DNA of 64,000 nt from Sphagnum compactum (taxonomy: Eukaryota > Bryophyta > Sphagnopsida > Sphagnales). Below the pieces are notes generated by a model that saw only the letters and a list, made by a program, of their open reading frames with translations, made no database searches and was not told the origin of the DNA. The stretch is taken from assembly GCA_965153455.1 (NCBI GenBank), contig OZ234497.1, forward strand, positions 62,001 through 126,000, given 5' to 3'. Below are positions 22,572 to 35,370 of this stretch, piece by piece (positions within the stretch are counted from its first letter, which is position 1; every line of letters starts with the position of its first letter). Position numbers and translations under genes: made by a program.

Positions 22572-23167
22572 ATCGGCAACTCAAATTGTATTGAAAAGAA
22601 ACAACTAGCAGCTTCTCTTGTGATTTCTTCCTCTTTCATCAGTCTTCACATCACAAGCTCCTGGAAACCCTAACCAGCTCCTGGAATGAATTTTGTTGCT
22701 TATTATTTTTCTTTCACATGACATATGTCATCTATGACTTGTTCCTCACTCATTGTGATTGAGAGAGCATTGCTGATGTAACATCAACTCATGGTTTTTG
22801 CATGCTCTGCTTTGTATCTGAATAGGCAGATCTGCACTGCATATTGACTGATTTGGTGTAGTAGTCATGTACTGAAATTGTGGAGATTTTTCTTCTATGC
22901 TGCGATTCACAAATTTACCATAGAACAGGATGAGATTGAAATATTAACAAGGCCATAATATGTCCAGAAGGGCATTACAAAATATTTGCAGGCTAGTTCT
23001 CAGGAAATCATGTTTACTAGTTGTTTGGGCCTTTTTTTTTAGTTAATCATCACCTGCTTGATGATGCCCACAAGAGGACTGAAGAATGTTATTGCTTTGG
23101 CATGAAGTACACTGTTGTGGAAGAGACAAGCTAAGCTGGGGACATCACTTTCCTCTGTGTTTTTCAG
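22572..23167. other. Spacer without recognised gene
   Basis: No coding region recognised. The right end (about 23150-23167) is a pyrimidine tract ending in CAG that serves as the acceptor of the small-GTPase exon that follows. The upstream exon of that gene, with the P-loop, was searched for and not found. Confidence 0.45.
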
Positions 23168-23793
<626 letters not shown>

Positions 23794-24272
23794 TGAATGG
23801 TCAAATGCTTTTCTGTGGACTTATTATGTCCTATTTCCTGTTACTCCAATTCCTCTTGACCACAGGGATAAAGCAAACCTTTAATCTTGAATTGACCATT
23901 TTGTGGTTGATCTGGCTACACAGTGGTCTCTAGTTGGAGATCCAACGGTTGGATCTCCACATGGCCAATACAATAGAAAGTAGGACTTGAAATTATGTAT
24001 CAAGTACTGCCATCAGATCTAAAGTCTAGTTGGATCTCCAGTTAGATTGAAATACATCAGTGAGCCCCTTGACCACCAATCCACCTTCTGTTGCAAAGGC
24101 AGGACTTTTAGCACATGTTCTGTGAATTAGTGGTGGACTGGCCCACTGATGGTCTTGAGAGAAATTGAAAGGAGAATTGAAGCAGTAGTGTGTCATCAAC
24201 AGTACAGGTTGAAACTTATTACTTAGCTGATTTTTTCTTGTAAGTGAGGTGCTGCAGCAAGTGGATGCGGAG

Positions 24273-25380
24273 ATGGCGACAACCAGCTGCTGCATCAGGA
24301 CTGGAATTGTGTACACAACTTTGGAAGCACCCATGGAGAAGACACAAGGAACTCTCGTTGCCGGACGGTGTACCATGGTGTCATTTCAGGGCCTGAAAGC
24401 AGGAACCGTAGAGTCGATTTCAGACATATGGTCATCGGCATTGCAATCTGCCTCTCTTTTAAAGCTTGCAGCATCTACTGGTGCATTCTCCTCAGGTACA
24501 CTACTGAGCAAAATATTTTCTTCCTCTCTGGGATGCTTATTTACCTACTTGAAAACTGTACCAGAAGCTGCATTGAAAATTGCCGGTGTTCTGTAATTGC
24601 AATGGGAGAGTTTCTTCTATTGTTGTGTGCTACGTTGTGCACGTTATGGCAAACGAGGTTTAAGGGTTTAGGGTTTGGGGTTTACATGTGCTCTCAGCAT
24701 CTGTGTTTCAAGATCCATCTGTTCTTACCCCTTCTATGCATTGTTTGATCAGTTTAGAAACAAACAATACCCATCTATAATCGACCATCTGCATAGCTCA
24801 CATTTTTTATGAAGAAGAATTCTTAAGAACCCCAGTAGAAAGTCCTTCAACTGGGCCTGTCTGCCAGTTCACATTCTTTGTTCTCATCTTGCAAGATAAC
24901 AACTGTGCCTCTGTTTTGTTTTCCACGTCCATTTGTACTGTAATATCTTATACATAGATATTGTATCTGTCATCATTCATGGCTCTCTGCAACAGAGTAA
25001 TCTTACATTGTGCACTTGTTTTCAAACAGTAAGTTCACCTGCTGGTGCAAGAGCAGCAAAGGCAATTGTAAGCACCCCTAAGAGGGAAACTGACCCTAAG
25101 AAGCGAGTGGTCATTACTGGCATGGGTCTCGTATCGGTCTTTGGAAATGATGTTGACATGTTCTATGAGAAACTTCTTGAGGGAACAAGTGGCATATCAC
25201 TGATTGATAGATTTGATGCCTCCAAGTTCCCCACAAAGTTTACTGGACAAATTCGTGGATTTTCTGCAGAAGGCTACATCGATGGAAAGACGTCGACTTG
25301 ATGACTCCCTTAGATATGTTTTGGTCAGTGGGAAAAGGGCTCTGGAAAATGCAAGCTTGGGTGGAGATAATCTTAACAAG
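24273..25380 (+). pseudogene. 3-oxoacyl-ACP synthase I (KAS I), first two exons
   Basis: Exon 1 (24273-24495) starts MATTSCCIRTG and has a Ser/Ala/Leu-rich composition of a chloroplast transit peptide. It ends in phase 1 and joins exon 2 (25030-25380), which encodes PKRETDPKKRVVITGMGLVS, VFGNDVDMFYEKLLEG, FDASKFPTKFTGQIRGFS and LDDSLRYVLVSGKRALENAS. This matches the N-terminal core of plastid KAS I, the condensing enzyme that extends acyl-ACP from C4 to C16. A small deletion after YIDGK (about 25287) shifts the frame. A canonical donor follows at 25381, but no further exon is seen: the active-site Cys and the two His lie in the missing part. The intron instead runs into a Penelope-like tail. 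Confidence 0.88.
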
Positions 25381-25479
25381 GTAAGATCCTATGCCAATGT
25401 TTTCTCTAGATGTGCTGGTTATAGTACCAGTTCTCTTCATAATATTCTCTTAGACTTTGCTTGAAGTACTAGTATGTCC

Positions 25480-25770
25480 TCTGGAGATGGTGATCGGAGG
25501 ATAATGGCATTTTCTTCTGGTTGTAAGGTAGTTGGTCACTACCATAGATGCTGCTGTTGAAGGTCATTGAACATGTGTGTGACTTTTGTTATTGTTCAAA
25601 CCGCTCCCGAACCTTCTTTATTTTCTATCTAGTTTCCTCTTTGTTTGCATGGTATTGGATCTGAAATCTCTATGAACTCATCATCAAGTCCATCTCTCAA
25701 TTCTATTTCAGGTTGACTGAAATCATAGGAATAGTGAGGTTGTCAATACTTATGAAGATATATTTGTTCT
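25480..25770 (+). mobile_element. Penelope-like 3' tail in truncated KAS I intron 2
   Basis: GTAGTTGGTCACTACCATAG, GCTGCTGTTGAAGGTC, TTGAACATGTGTGTGAC and a final CTTATGAAGATATATTT align in order with the 3' region of the element in CWC22 intron 5 (7308-7400 and 7520-7543). No RT coding remains, so it is a 5'-truncated copy, as usual for target-primed retroelements. Confidence 0.68.
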
Positions 25771-25791
25771 GTTTGTATGTGGTGATGTTTC

Positions 25792-26660
25792 GATGTTTTG
25801 TTCGGGGCGTGGGTGGACACCTCGTGACGAGCTGTATGGCATTGCAGACCAATCGATCGATCCTGATCTTGGTCTGCACGAGCCAATTGGCATTCCCGAG
25901 CTGTCCATCCTCGATCCGGAAGTGTGCATGATCCCCATTGTTTACAGCATCGATTGTTTCTCTATGACGGGGAGATATGAATTCTTGCAAGTTTTTCTAA
26001 ACTGTTCATCTAGTTTTTGGGGGTGAAACGATTTTTTTTTCACCCCGAAGATGTGACAATCTTCTGATGTTTTGTTTGGGGCGTGGGTGGACACCTCGTG
26101 ACGAGCTGTATGGCATTGCAGACCAATCGATCGATCCCAATATTGGTCTGCACGAGCCAATTGGCATTCCCGAGCTGTCCACCCTCGATCCGGAAGTGTG
26201 CATGATCCCATTGTTTATAGCATCGATTGTTTCTCTATGACGGGGAGATATGAATTCTTGTAAGTTTTTCTAAATTGTTCATCTAGTTTTTGAGGGTGAA
26301 GAGATTTTTGCTTCACCCCGAAGATGTGGCGATCTTCTGATGTTTTGTTTGGGGCATGGGTGGACACCTCGTGACGAACTGTATGGCATTGTAAACCAAT
26401 CGATCGATCCCGGTCTTGGTCTGCATGAGCCAATTGGCATTCCCGAGGTGTCCACCCTCCATCCAGAAATGTGCATAATTCCCATTTTTTACAGCACTGA
26501 TTGTTTCTCTGTGACAGGGAGATATGAATTCTTGTAAGTTCTTCTAAACTCTTTATCTAGTTTTTGGGGGTGAAACGACCAAGACCAATCGATTGATCCC
26601 AGTCTTCGTTTGCACGAACCAATTGGCATTCCCAAAGTTGTCCACCCAAAAAGGTGCTCT
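25792..26660 (+). repeat. 273-bp satellite, about 3.3 copies, with nested dyads
   Basis: Units start GATGTTTTGTT at 25792, 26066 and 26339 (periods 274 and 273), and a partial unit follows from about 26575. Each contains an outer inverted repeat (GGGTGGACACCTCG with CGAGGTGTCCACCC; exact in unit 3 at 26358-26371 and 26444-26457). Inside that is a second pair GCAGACCAA/TTGGTCTGC around ATCGATCGAT (exact in units 1 and 2). Units 1 and 3 also keep a similar plus-strand frame (TPRDELYGI...LGLHEPIGIPE). No family is recognised. Confidence 0.85.
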
Positions 26661-28059
26661 TTGATGCATTTCCATACAGGTCACCCAACCTAAAATGCTG
26701 GGGGCTAGTCAATTTGGAGTAAACTGCATGCTGCCAGACAATATTCAATTTGTGAAAGTGGTGTAATTCCAAAGCTTTGTATGTTCTTATCGCTAAAACC
26801 TATGACCTACTATTGCTCATGTACTATTAATATGTTTGAACCTAGTGGGCATGAATTGGCACTCCTGTAGTGATAACAAACGACCCCATATCAACCTGAC
26901 AATTGAATATTAGCATCTTGACGCATGGGTCTAGAGTTGTTTTAGTTCATGAACTGCGACATTCCTCATCGAAATCAATTGAGGTGAGAGTACATTCGAT
27001 TCTATAGCCAAAGGTTTGTATCAAATGATTAATTGTTTATGGGACAACGAACCCTGGCCAAGTCTTAAAGACCTTACAAAAGGTAACCACCAAAAAATTG
27101 GTTAAGTTCCCACATTGTTTTTTCCAAATTCATGTCTCCGTGTGCTCAGATGCAAATGAGCCATGAATGAGACTTGTTGAGATGTATATGTCCGTTTTTT
27201 GGAGTAGTCCTAGCTTAAGAAAAACAATAAAGTTGAAGAAAGTTGATGTTTCCTAATCTAAAAATCTTTTTCATTTTTGCAACATTGTGTTCATGCCTCA
27301 TTAAAATTCTCTCTCGGTATTTGCCAAAATTAAGACCAATAATCTCTGTACATCACTGTAACACCAGATTGTGGGCATCTTAGATCCTAGCTTTCAAGGG
27401 GCTGATGGGTCCCTAAACCTGGGAATTTACCAGTGACATTCTGTCAAAGAACCTTGTCATGGACACGAAAATATAAGGAACCTTCTGTTACCTACTCTAG
27501 ACAACGCTTCAGAAAGACGAACATAACTGCGACTCCTTTCCTGTAATAAAATGATGAAAGAAGAAATTCATAATCGCCATAACATCCTCTGGCATGTCCA
27601 TTTGGAGCTTCAACCCTAATTCAGCAAGTGATGACAAAAGTGCACCCTAAACCCACCCTACACAAAAGAAATTCAGGCAGCATTACCAACCCACCGAAAT
27701 ATCCCACTTCAATCAGCTTAGGTGAAAAAACTCACATTATTGAAGATTCAAGAAAATAAGACCAGACCCTAAACCCTTTGCGTAGGCAAGAAACATTTTT
27801 GCAAGTGCTGGGGTTTTTGGAAAATGGCAGGCTGTTAATGAAGCCAAAATCCAGAAGCTCAGGGTCATTTTGGACAACTGAATAAATAAATAAATAAAGA
27901 GGCGCACCCCTTCCCCCCTGAACAATCAACCCTAAACCCTCAAACAACTCACCTTGCCCCCTTGAATAGTAAAAAGTTTGGAAAAATTTAAAGTGGAATA
28001 GCCTATTAAGTAGATGGTGCTCATGACATCCGAATGGCTACACTCCTCAACCCATGAGT
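26661..28059. other. Spacer without recognised gene
   Basis: No coding region recognised. AAAT repeats occur near 27885-27900 and the C-rich start of the next repeat may lie from about 27900. Frames are short. Confidence 0.45.
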
Positions 28060-28590
28060 GGCTACTTTCAATCGACCCCTCCCCCCATAATGAATTTGTA
28101 AAAAAAAATAACCCCCTTCCCCTCCCTAGCCACTCCACAATGAAAAAAACATTTCCAGAAAAAAATGTACCCCTTTCCCCCCTCCTCCTTCCACCTTTTC
28201 ATATATCTAGGGAAAAAAAAAACATTAACCTCCACCCCCCTCCCCCTCAATAGTAAAAAAAAGAAGAAAAAAAATCAAGCTGCACCCTTTCAAGTTCCTC
28301 CGTCGCACAATGAAAACCCTATAAACCCTGGCCCTTCTCAACAATAAAAAATAATTTATCAAAGTTACAAGTAGTAAAAAAAGTAACCAAAAGTAACAAA
28401 CCTTACCCCTTTGAATAGTTAAAAGTAAGTTACAAAAGTTACAAATAGTAAAAAAAGTAACAAAAATTGAAAAAAGTCAACAAAAAGAGCTCGGCACTGC
28501 GCGAAAACAGCCCGGCATTCCTATGTATTTTCTTGGTCAAACAGCCCATAGCCCACGGCATTGCGACCGTAATGCCCGGATCATACCTTA
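28060..28590 (+). repeat. Hairpin-ended C/A-rich repeat, copy B
   Basis: Matches copy A closely (CACAATGAAAAAAACATTTC, CCTCCTTCCAC, TTTTCATATATCTAGGG, TTATCAAAGTTACAAG) and ends with GGTCAAACAGCC, then the hairpin GGCATTGC-GACC-GTAATGCC (28557-28576) and GGATCATA. It has one subunit where copy A has two. Confidence 0.75.
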
Positions 28591-30059
28591 AGGAGCCATA
28601 TATATGAATATTTATATATATATTTCTAAACGCGCCCACGAACTAATTAATATGAATCCTAAATTATTAACCCCGATTTATAATGGGGGTATTAATTGCA
28701 CATGATTTGGAAAAAAATATTGATTTATCGCAACATTCGCCGTGCCACCTTCTATAAATCTACAACTCAAGACGAAATTATTACCAGTGGCAGAGGCGTT
28801 CAAAGCAATTTAACCCCTTATTGTAATGCGATGTTTTTTTTCGCCATTTTTCAACGTTTTGTTAGATACCTCCTGTTGCGGCATCCGGCTCCCTCCTAGC
28901 ATTAAGTTCATGAAGGGCTGCCTTGCTTTCTCCTGGTCGTAGTCTGTGTGCCTAACTTGGTTTGTGCTAGTGATCCTCCTTGCATTTGCCATGGGGGTCC
29001 ATCTCGACGGGTCTATGTAACTTAGTGTATTTCTATGGTGTGAGTGTTATGTAACTTAGTGTATTTCTATGGCATGAGTGTTATTGGACAAGTTGCAACT
29101 CACCAAGGGGCAATTTGCATGTGGTTATTTGTCAAGTGAAAAAGGCAAACATCAAGATAATCACCATTCAATGAAAAAGGGTTATGACATGTGCGTTTCT
29201 TTAGACAATTACGTAGAATCCCAATACCTTGGCATAAAATATTTTAAAAACACCACCAATGATCTCACAAGTTTATACAAGAAACATTTGAAAAAAACAC
29301 CACCAGTATGGTGTTTTTTCAAATGTGTCTTACTTGTATAAACTTGTTATCTCACTTTGTGGAGGAACGATTTGTGTTTTTTGCCTATTTTGCATATAAG
29401 AAATCATAGTTGTTATGCAAGCCATAAATTGCAAGGCAAAAGAAACATTACATTGAGTTTGATCAAGCAGGCTTTGTAGATGTGGAAGTGATTCCATTCA
29501 TTGAAGACGAGGTGGTTGTGGTTAACATACCCAACTTTGATTTTGATATTACCTCAACATGAATAAATTTAATCTTTAATCAAGCAACATCATTTCCATT
29601 GATCCATTTTGGCTATATTGTCTACTTGATGATTTGGGTGACTTTTGAACCTTTCCAACTACCAATACGCTATGATAATACTAACAAAATACCCCAAATT
29701 AAATTATCCAAGATAAATTTTAAACATATTATTGTATATGAAATAATGCTACAAACCAAGAAATATATTACAATATTACAACATATTTCTTGGTGGCTAA
29801 CTTCTTGACCCAAAATGTGTCAAGAATAAAACAAGCCTTTTTGCATGAAATTGTCCAACATCAAAATCAACTAAAGACATGGATGACAAAGCTAAGGACA
29901 AAAAAAGTTCATTCATTTCTATATAATGTTTTATGAACCTTTTGAGAAACTTCATATATGTAACTTATGAAATGAACTTGTTATAGAACATAAAATTTCT
30001 TCATCAAATTTGCAATAATAGGTTGTGTAAGCATAAAGCCAATAGACCATCCACTTCCC
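28591..30059. other. AT-rich spacer with one long hairpin
   Basis: No gene is recognised. A 17-base phrase GTAACTTAGTGTATTTC is repeated at about 29018 and 29050. The hairpin at 29267-29347 is listed separately. Confidence 0.45.
29267..29347. repeat. Near-perfect 81-bp hairpin
   Basis: ACAAGTTTATACAAG then ACATTTGAAAAAAACACCA (left arm) face TGGTGTTTTTTCAAATGT then CTTGTATAAACTTGT (right arm), with only a short unequal bulge (AA against GTCTTA) and a six-base loop CCAGTA. It could be a MITE, a recent inverted duplication, or a small-RNA precursor. Neither arm recurs elsewhere in the window as far as I can see. Confidence 0.8.
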
Positions 30060-33000
30060 TCAAGCCAACCACCCATGCTCCTTTAAGCTGGTTACTACAT
30101 CATTAATTGCTTCTTCAACAGGTTGTTGGTATTGGAATCCAATTTCATTCAGTTTGTCGGTTGACACATGGCCTAGTGGTACCATTAGTGTAGCCTCAGA
30201 ATAAGCCCTGCAAGTCCATGCCCCATTAGTTAAACCATCAATATCAAGTTTAATTGGAAACTAGTTTTATTTTTTTGCAAAACAATGCAATTAGGTGTGG
30301 CGACTTTGATCGTGACCTATTTCCATAAGTTTGGTTTCAAATAATATTTGGGTATTCTCTCCTAAATGATAGGGGGGAATAACTTATACATTTGGTCACT
30401 TCCTTCTTTGTCAAGGGTATTGAAGCTATAAGTGTAGGGTAAAGCCCAAGCAGGTAGACTTTATGGTAATAAGGGCCCTATGAAGTGGAGCCAACTGCCA
30501 ACTCAATTCCTATAAAGCCTACCCCCAAAGGCTTTACATGATGTAAAAACCTTCGGTGTATTTTTAAAAAAAAATTCCCATGATACTTCATGGGTACTCA
30601 CTAGATACCCACTAGGTATCATGAGAAACAAACAAGAAGCTTTTTGAAAATGTCTACAAGCTACAATTATGTTTTTGTAAAACTTGTCATCTCTTTAGAT
30701 TAGATAATTAATGTGTTCTCTAAGTAAACTAAAAAAATCAATGTAGGTTGATATTGAAAAAACAAGAAATGACCCAATGGGGTTAAACCATTGGGAACCT
30801 TTCACCTACATAAAAGAACATACGATCACTTTCTTTATGAGACTACTACCACACTCTTACGATCCTACCAAAATATTAATAAATCAATGTTGACATAACA
30901 AAACCAAGAGAAATTAAAGTTTAATTGTGTAGGAGGAATGATTTCGTAATACAAAACAAATTCATCTGTTTAATTCTTCCTACATAACTTACTTGGCACA
31001 AATGGGGTATGTAGGATACATCTTGGTCAAAAGTGCCCCAAGATCAAAATTGACTGATGTACTGCAACATATGTTGCGACCAGTGGCATGTGGAGATTCA
31101 TATGCCAATATGTGTGCCCTTGCCACATCCTTCACACCCACAATCAGCATATTGATATCTTGATGTCTCGGTTGTTCCTACAAATGCCAACATGACATCA
31201 CACATATCACCAAGCTTCCCAAATGAATTTGAAACACGACTCCTAACATATTACAGAGTTTGCTTCCCCTAGGGCATTTTTGGTGTCCTACATAGCACTA
31301 TCTTTAATGTAAAAGAATTAGAAGGCCAATTGTGCTATGATTAGGCAATAATTTGCACTTTTTTTAAAACAATTGAATTTTGCAATTTAAATAGCTCGGA
31401 ACATGTTAATTACAAACAAGCTCTCATCAAAACATGATCAGATTTCAAGTATGAGAAAGGTCTATTTGACAATTTTAGGTTCATTAAAACCAAGGCCATG
31501 GGACAAGGCACCTCAAATTTTGAAAGGGTCTCATTCAAATCTTGAAAATATATTTTAATGGGAAGGTTTACACGTTACTTCACTTCATCAAATAAACAAA
31601 AATATTATAGCAAGGAGACATGTCAAGGAGTCTTGCCATTTAGATAGTCTCGAATGACCTCGAGGCCATAGTTTGGGGAGGCTTGTAAGGTAGAACCCAA
31701 GACTGTAACAGGGTGGATGGTCACCATGTTTAACCCTTTCTCATTTACAAAATCCCATGCAACTTTTTCTGCAAGTGTCTTGGACACAAAATACCACAAC
31801 TACAACAAGCACTTTGTTATCATGAACCCTTTGACATTAGAGATAATTCAAATTTCAAAACACACCTTTAAAGATCAAGACTAATAAGATTTAGGAAATA
31901 AATGCAAACTCCACAATACCTTCAAAGATCAAGACTAAGAAATGTGAACTCCACAATCAATACTTTCAAAGATCAAGAATAAGAAGATGTAGGAGACAAA
32001 AATCAAACTTCACAATACCTTGAAAGATTAAGACTAAGAAGATGTAGGAAGCAAAATGTGAGCTCCAAAGTACCTTGTTTTCTCTACAAAAGTCTAGATC
32101 GGTCCAAAGGCTTTCATCAATACCACCCATGGAATTGCGTTTATTAGTGAAGATGATAGCTGATATAGATGATGTCAAAACCACCTTCTTTGTTTGTGCT
32201 TTTGCACAGGAAGCTAGCACATTCAGAGTTCCATTGACTGCTAGACCAATTACTTCAGCCTGCCATGTACACAAACTTTCTATGCCTTTAGAGGACACAA
32301 ATCCCCATGATCGTCCACCATTTTTCTTTCTTTCCATCTTGGTTCCAATATATTGCTTCTTCCACAACAATATTTGTTGAATTTCATGGAAGTTAACATT
32401 TGCTGCTCTTTGTGAGCTAAATCTAAGGGAGGATCAGTGGAGTGTTTAGATTATCCTTTGTTTTGGATCAAAGCAAAATAGAATCTTCCAAAAACATTTG
32501 ATTTTGCCACAAGTTGCAGCATGAACAACAAGGTGAAAATTTGCAACATGAAGAAGAAGAAGAAGAAGACCTGGGGGTCGGTGATATCTTTGAGGAGAAC
32601 TGGAGATGCAGTGTGAAATACCCCATCACAACCTTCCACAACATTATCAAAGGATCCAGGCTCCATTAAGTTGGTAACAAACGACTTCAGGCGATCACTG
32701 GCACCTGGCAACTCAAGCAGATACTTTGAGTTCTCTGCCCCATGTACCACATCACACATCACAACCACCACCTTGTTTGTCACTACCCCAATGCAAAAGC
32801 CCTTCACTTATTTCAAAATTCTAACAAGGATATCCCTAGAATAGCAGCAACTCCAGTCACACTGTAAACCCATGCAAACCTGTTTGACAACAGATGTTGA
32901 CAACAAATTATTGCAATATAGTTCAAGTGCATTGAGCTGCTGAACTTGCATGTTATAATACATTTGTTGTTGACATTGTTGCACATCATCGATCAAACCT

Positions 33001-33263
33001 CAATACATGATCACAACACCCAAAGTACTTAATCCTGGGCATCTCACACTTAATGCAGAAACACCCAAAGTACTTAATCTCATCTCATCTCATGGAAAAG
33101 GATGATCGAGTGGAATCAAGATTATTGTACAAGACAGATCATTCGTCCCACCTAGGTTGCGAACGGTGCCTAGAACTGTGTAGCCATGATCGAGAAGTGT
33201 CTTCACAATCCAGGAGCCAACGAAGCCTCCTGCTCCAGTCACACAAACCGTCTTGCCTGCCAT
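30060..33263 (-). CDS. CCR/DFR-like NADP-dependent reductase, six exons, one in-frame TGA
   Basis: Exons (minus) 33263-33152, 32734-32571, 32259-32074, 31799-31620, 31177-30993 and 30207-30060 have GT-AG borders and join in phase to 325 codons, the normal length of the family. Exon 1 gives the Rossmann motif [11 protein letters not shown]; exon 3 the TSSISAI strand; exon 4 [11 protein letters not shown] with the catalytic Y-x3-K; exon 5 [16 protein letters not shown]. Known: extended SDR enzymes of this group (cinnamoyl-CoA reductase, dihydroflavonol reductase) reduce phenylpropanoid or related carbonyls with NADPH in the cytosol. The true CCR signature NWYCYGK is absent (LWYFVSK), so the substrate is open. 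A TGA at 31623-31625 (codon 213), two codons before the exon 4 donor, would truncate it. A CTT microsatellite (minus strand) starts at the exon 2 donor. Confidence 0.85.
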
Positions 33264-33640
33264 TTTTTTTGTTCTCTTGTAAATTTGTTGAGTTTTATGA
33301 GTTTTGTTGTTTTGCTTGATGAGTCTAGTCTTCTTTGCAGCTTAACTGATACTGAGCTTCACTGGAAATTCCACTGAAATTATAGCTGAGACTGACTAAT
33401 GGCTATTATCTGATGTGATTGTCACTCCGGAGAGATTCCCGCCTAATGTGTCTTGGGAGTAAATTGGGACTCTAGAGCCAATCCTTAAGAATGCATCTTC
33501 GGTGTCCTTTTCTAGCACCTTTTTCAGGCAATGAAAAACTGGGAACCTTTTCTACGTGATGATTCTGCATGTAATTTTTCATATTGTACCTTCCACATGT
33601 GTTGTTTTTTTTGGACCAAAGATGGTAGAGTACCTTTCTG
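33264..33640 (-). promoter_or_regulatory. Upstream region of the reductase gene
   Basis: This stretch lies directly upstream of the minus-strand start codon. No clear TATA box position can be fixed. It ends at the first of several small inverted-repeat elements. Confidence 0.35.
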
Positions 33641-33643
33641 TAG

Positions 33644-33741
33644 AGGTGAAGGGTCTGAAAATAGACCCTTCTGAATTTTCAACCCATTCCCTCTGGCCAG
33701 GATCTCAATTCCAAAAGGGTCTATTTTCAGACCCTTCACCT
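33644..33741. mobile_element. 98-bp MITE with 27-bp perfect inverted repeats
   Basis: The arm 33644-33670 (AGGTGAAGGGTCTGAAAATA then GACCCTT) is the exact reverse complement of 33715-33741. Each arm is itself palindromic (AAGGGTCT-GAAAAT-AGACCCTT). Single arms of the same family recur near 35243-35270 and 35757-35790 with the downstream word GATTTGRGATCC. No coding capacity. Flanking duplications are not certain. Confidence 0.82.
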
Positions 33742-33859
33742 ACTACTACATAAAGAAAGGGGCTGATTTTTCTTGTTTTCTTTCCCATTTCTTTCTGCCA
33801 TATCCATGGTACATAATAAAAGGTGGCAGAAAAGAGAAGAAGCCTTCAAAGAAAAAATC

Positions 33860-35370
33860 AAAACTGTACTTTTCCGAAACCTGAAGGCCCAGTTGACAGC
33901 TGTATGGGGCCTCCTGGATTTCGGAAGATACTTGGCTGGGGAGGGTCCAAAAAATATAATCCCTCTTCAAACAGTTTGCTGATGCCGCTTAAGTGATGGC
34001 TGCATTGCGTCAAAGCTGCTATGGTGCTCAAACAAAGCTTCTGAAGATGTGACCAATGGCGTTGCAGAGGTCGGCCTCTAGCTTCATGCAAGGATGCAGG
34101 AACAAAGGGACGCCGGCGCTTCGGAAGAATAGTAAATTTAAGTGCCTAATTTTCAAAGTTGATAGCTTACAGCCAATGATAGAGCCTAAAATCTTCATTT
34201 TCTGAAGATCTGTAATTAGCCCTATCACCAAAGTTAAGCCCTATTTCAAACTGCCATGCAGGCATGCCACGTCATGGCATTGGTATGGCATGTCTTTTTT
34301 TTTTCCTGGGGCTGTGGATGCCCATAATTATGGGGAAAAACTGGTTGCTTGTGAACAGGCCCTGGTAGAACCCATGACCACCTAATGGAATGGCAGCCTG
34401 CCCTACTAGGCACGTTTGTTCCAAGGTGGAAAACGCCCTACTGAGCTTGTACCATAGTATGGAAACGAGTTTCAAATATACAAACCAACCATGAGGTGTA
34501 GTAAATTATGGTGCATTCACACTTGATGTTAAGTCAGTGTTAAATGAAAACATAGGTGGCATCCTAGGTGGCACCCGATGTTAAATGGGTGATAGTTTAA
34601 TGTTAAGTGAATGTTAGCTTAACATACAAATTTCATGATACTAGGTTTAAATCTTACATGGTTAGCCTGGTGTTAGGGGACTCGACACTACAGTCCCTAA
34701 CACCAAGTGTGAACCACCTTTAGTTTACAAAATTCCTGATGATGTCATGCAATCCCTTTGGAAGTGCAAAGTACTTTAAAAAAGAGCGGAAAGATTTCGG
34801 ATAGAGCTGAAAAGAAGCAAAAAGAAAGATGGAGCTGGATTTCAGGGAGGAGAAAGTTTTGTAATTCAATACCTTCCAGATTTTCGGCCTCTCCTCGGGC
34901 AGCACCTTGGGACAAGACCTCAATTCGAAAGCTTACTGGTTACGAAGCATTCTCCTATAGGAGAGGTACAGTTTTCAAATATTGCAAAATTGTGGCCAGG
35001 GAGAGTCCTGAAAATACAGTACTGAAGTGAAGAATCTGACCTAATCCAAGCTGGACTTCCCAAAATGTGGAAGGCCCAGTACAGCCTCTCACATTTCGGA
35101 AGGTACAGTTTTCAAACTCAGTACTATATCTTTTGCATATTTGCATCTTTTTTCCTCAATTTATTACTTTAAAAAATATATATATATACATATATATATA
35201 TAAAAGGAAATGGAAAGAAAAATCACACAGGTCTTTACATAGGGGAAGGGTCTAAAAGTAGACCCTTCTGGATTTGAGATCCGGGCACAAGGCCGGTATA
35301 TCGAAGGCCCAGTACAGCCTGTCAACTGAGCCATCCGGATTTCAGAAGGTACAGTTTTTTGTTTTTCCCC
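33860..35370. repeat. Nest of short foldback repeats (ACTGTACCTTCCGAAA family)
   Basis: Segments with AAACTGTACYTTYCGAAA and GGCCCAGT(T/A)..ACAG occur near 33860-33935, 35060-35115 and 35298-35358 in both orientations. The copies differ from one another. A TA-rich microsatellite lies at about 35177-35202. No gene is recognised. A Tourist-like MITE lies inside this stretch and is listed separately. Confidence 0.55.
34509..34719. mobile_element. Tourist-like PIF/Harbinger MITE with TTA duplication
   Basis: The left end TGGTGCATTCACACTTGATG and the right end (reverse complement AGGTGGTTCACACTTGGTG) are flanked on both sides by TTA (34506-34508 and 34720-34722). A TTA target duplication and a core TTCACACTTG define the PIF/Harbinger superfamily. 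At 211 bp it is non-autonomous. Its ends share that core with the large element at 60711-63344. Confidence 0.82.

Noticed and set aside
25793-26537. Protein-coding gene in the 273-bp satellite
   Set aside because: The frame is kept between two units but is broken in the middle unit, and the dyad symmetry explains the conservation equally well.
32451-32807. Continuous 118-codon minus-strand frame over reductase exon 2
   Set aside because: The frame runs through the CTT microsatellite into the intron; the correct exon ends at the GT donor next to 32571.
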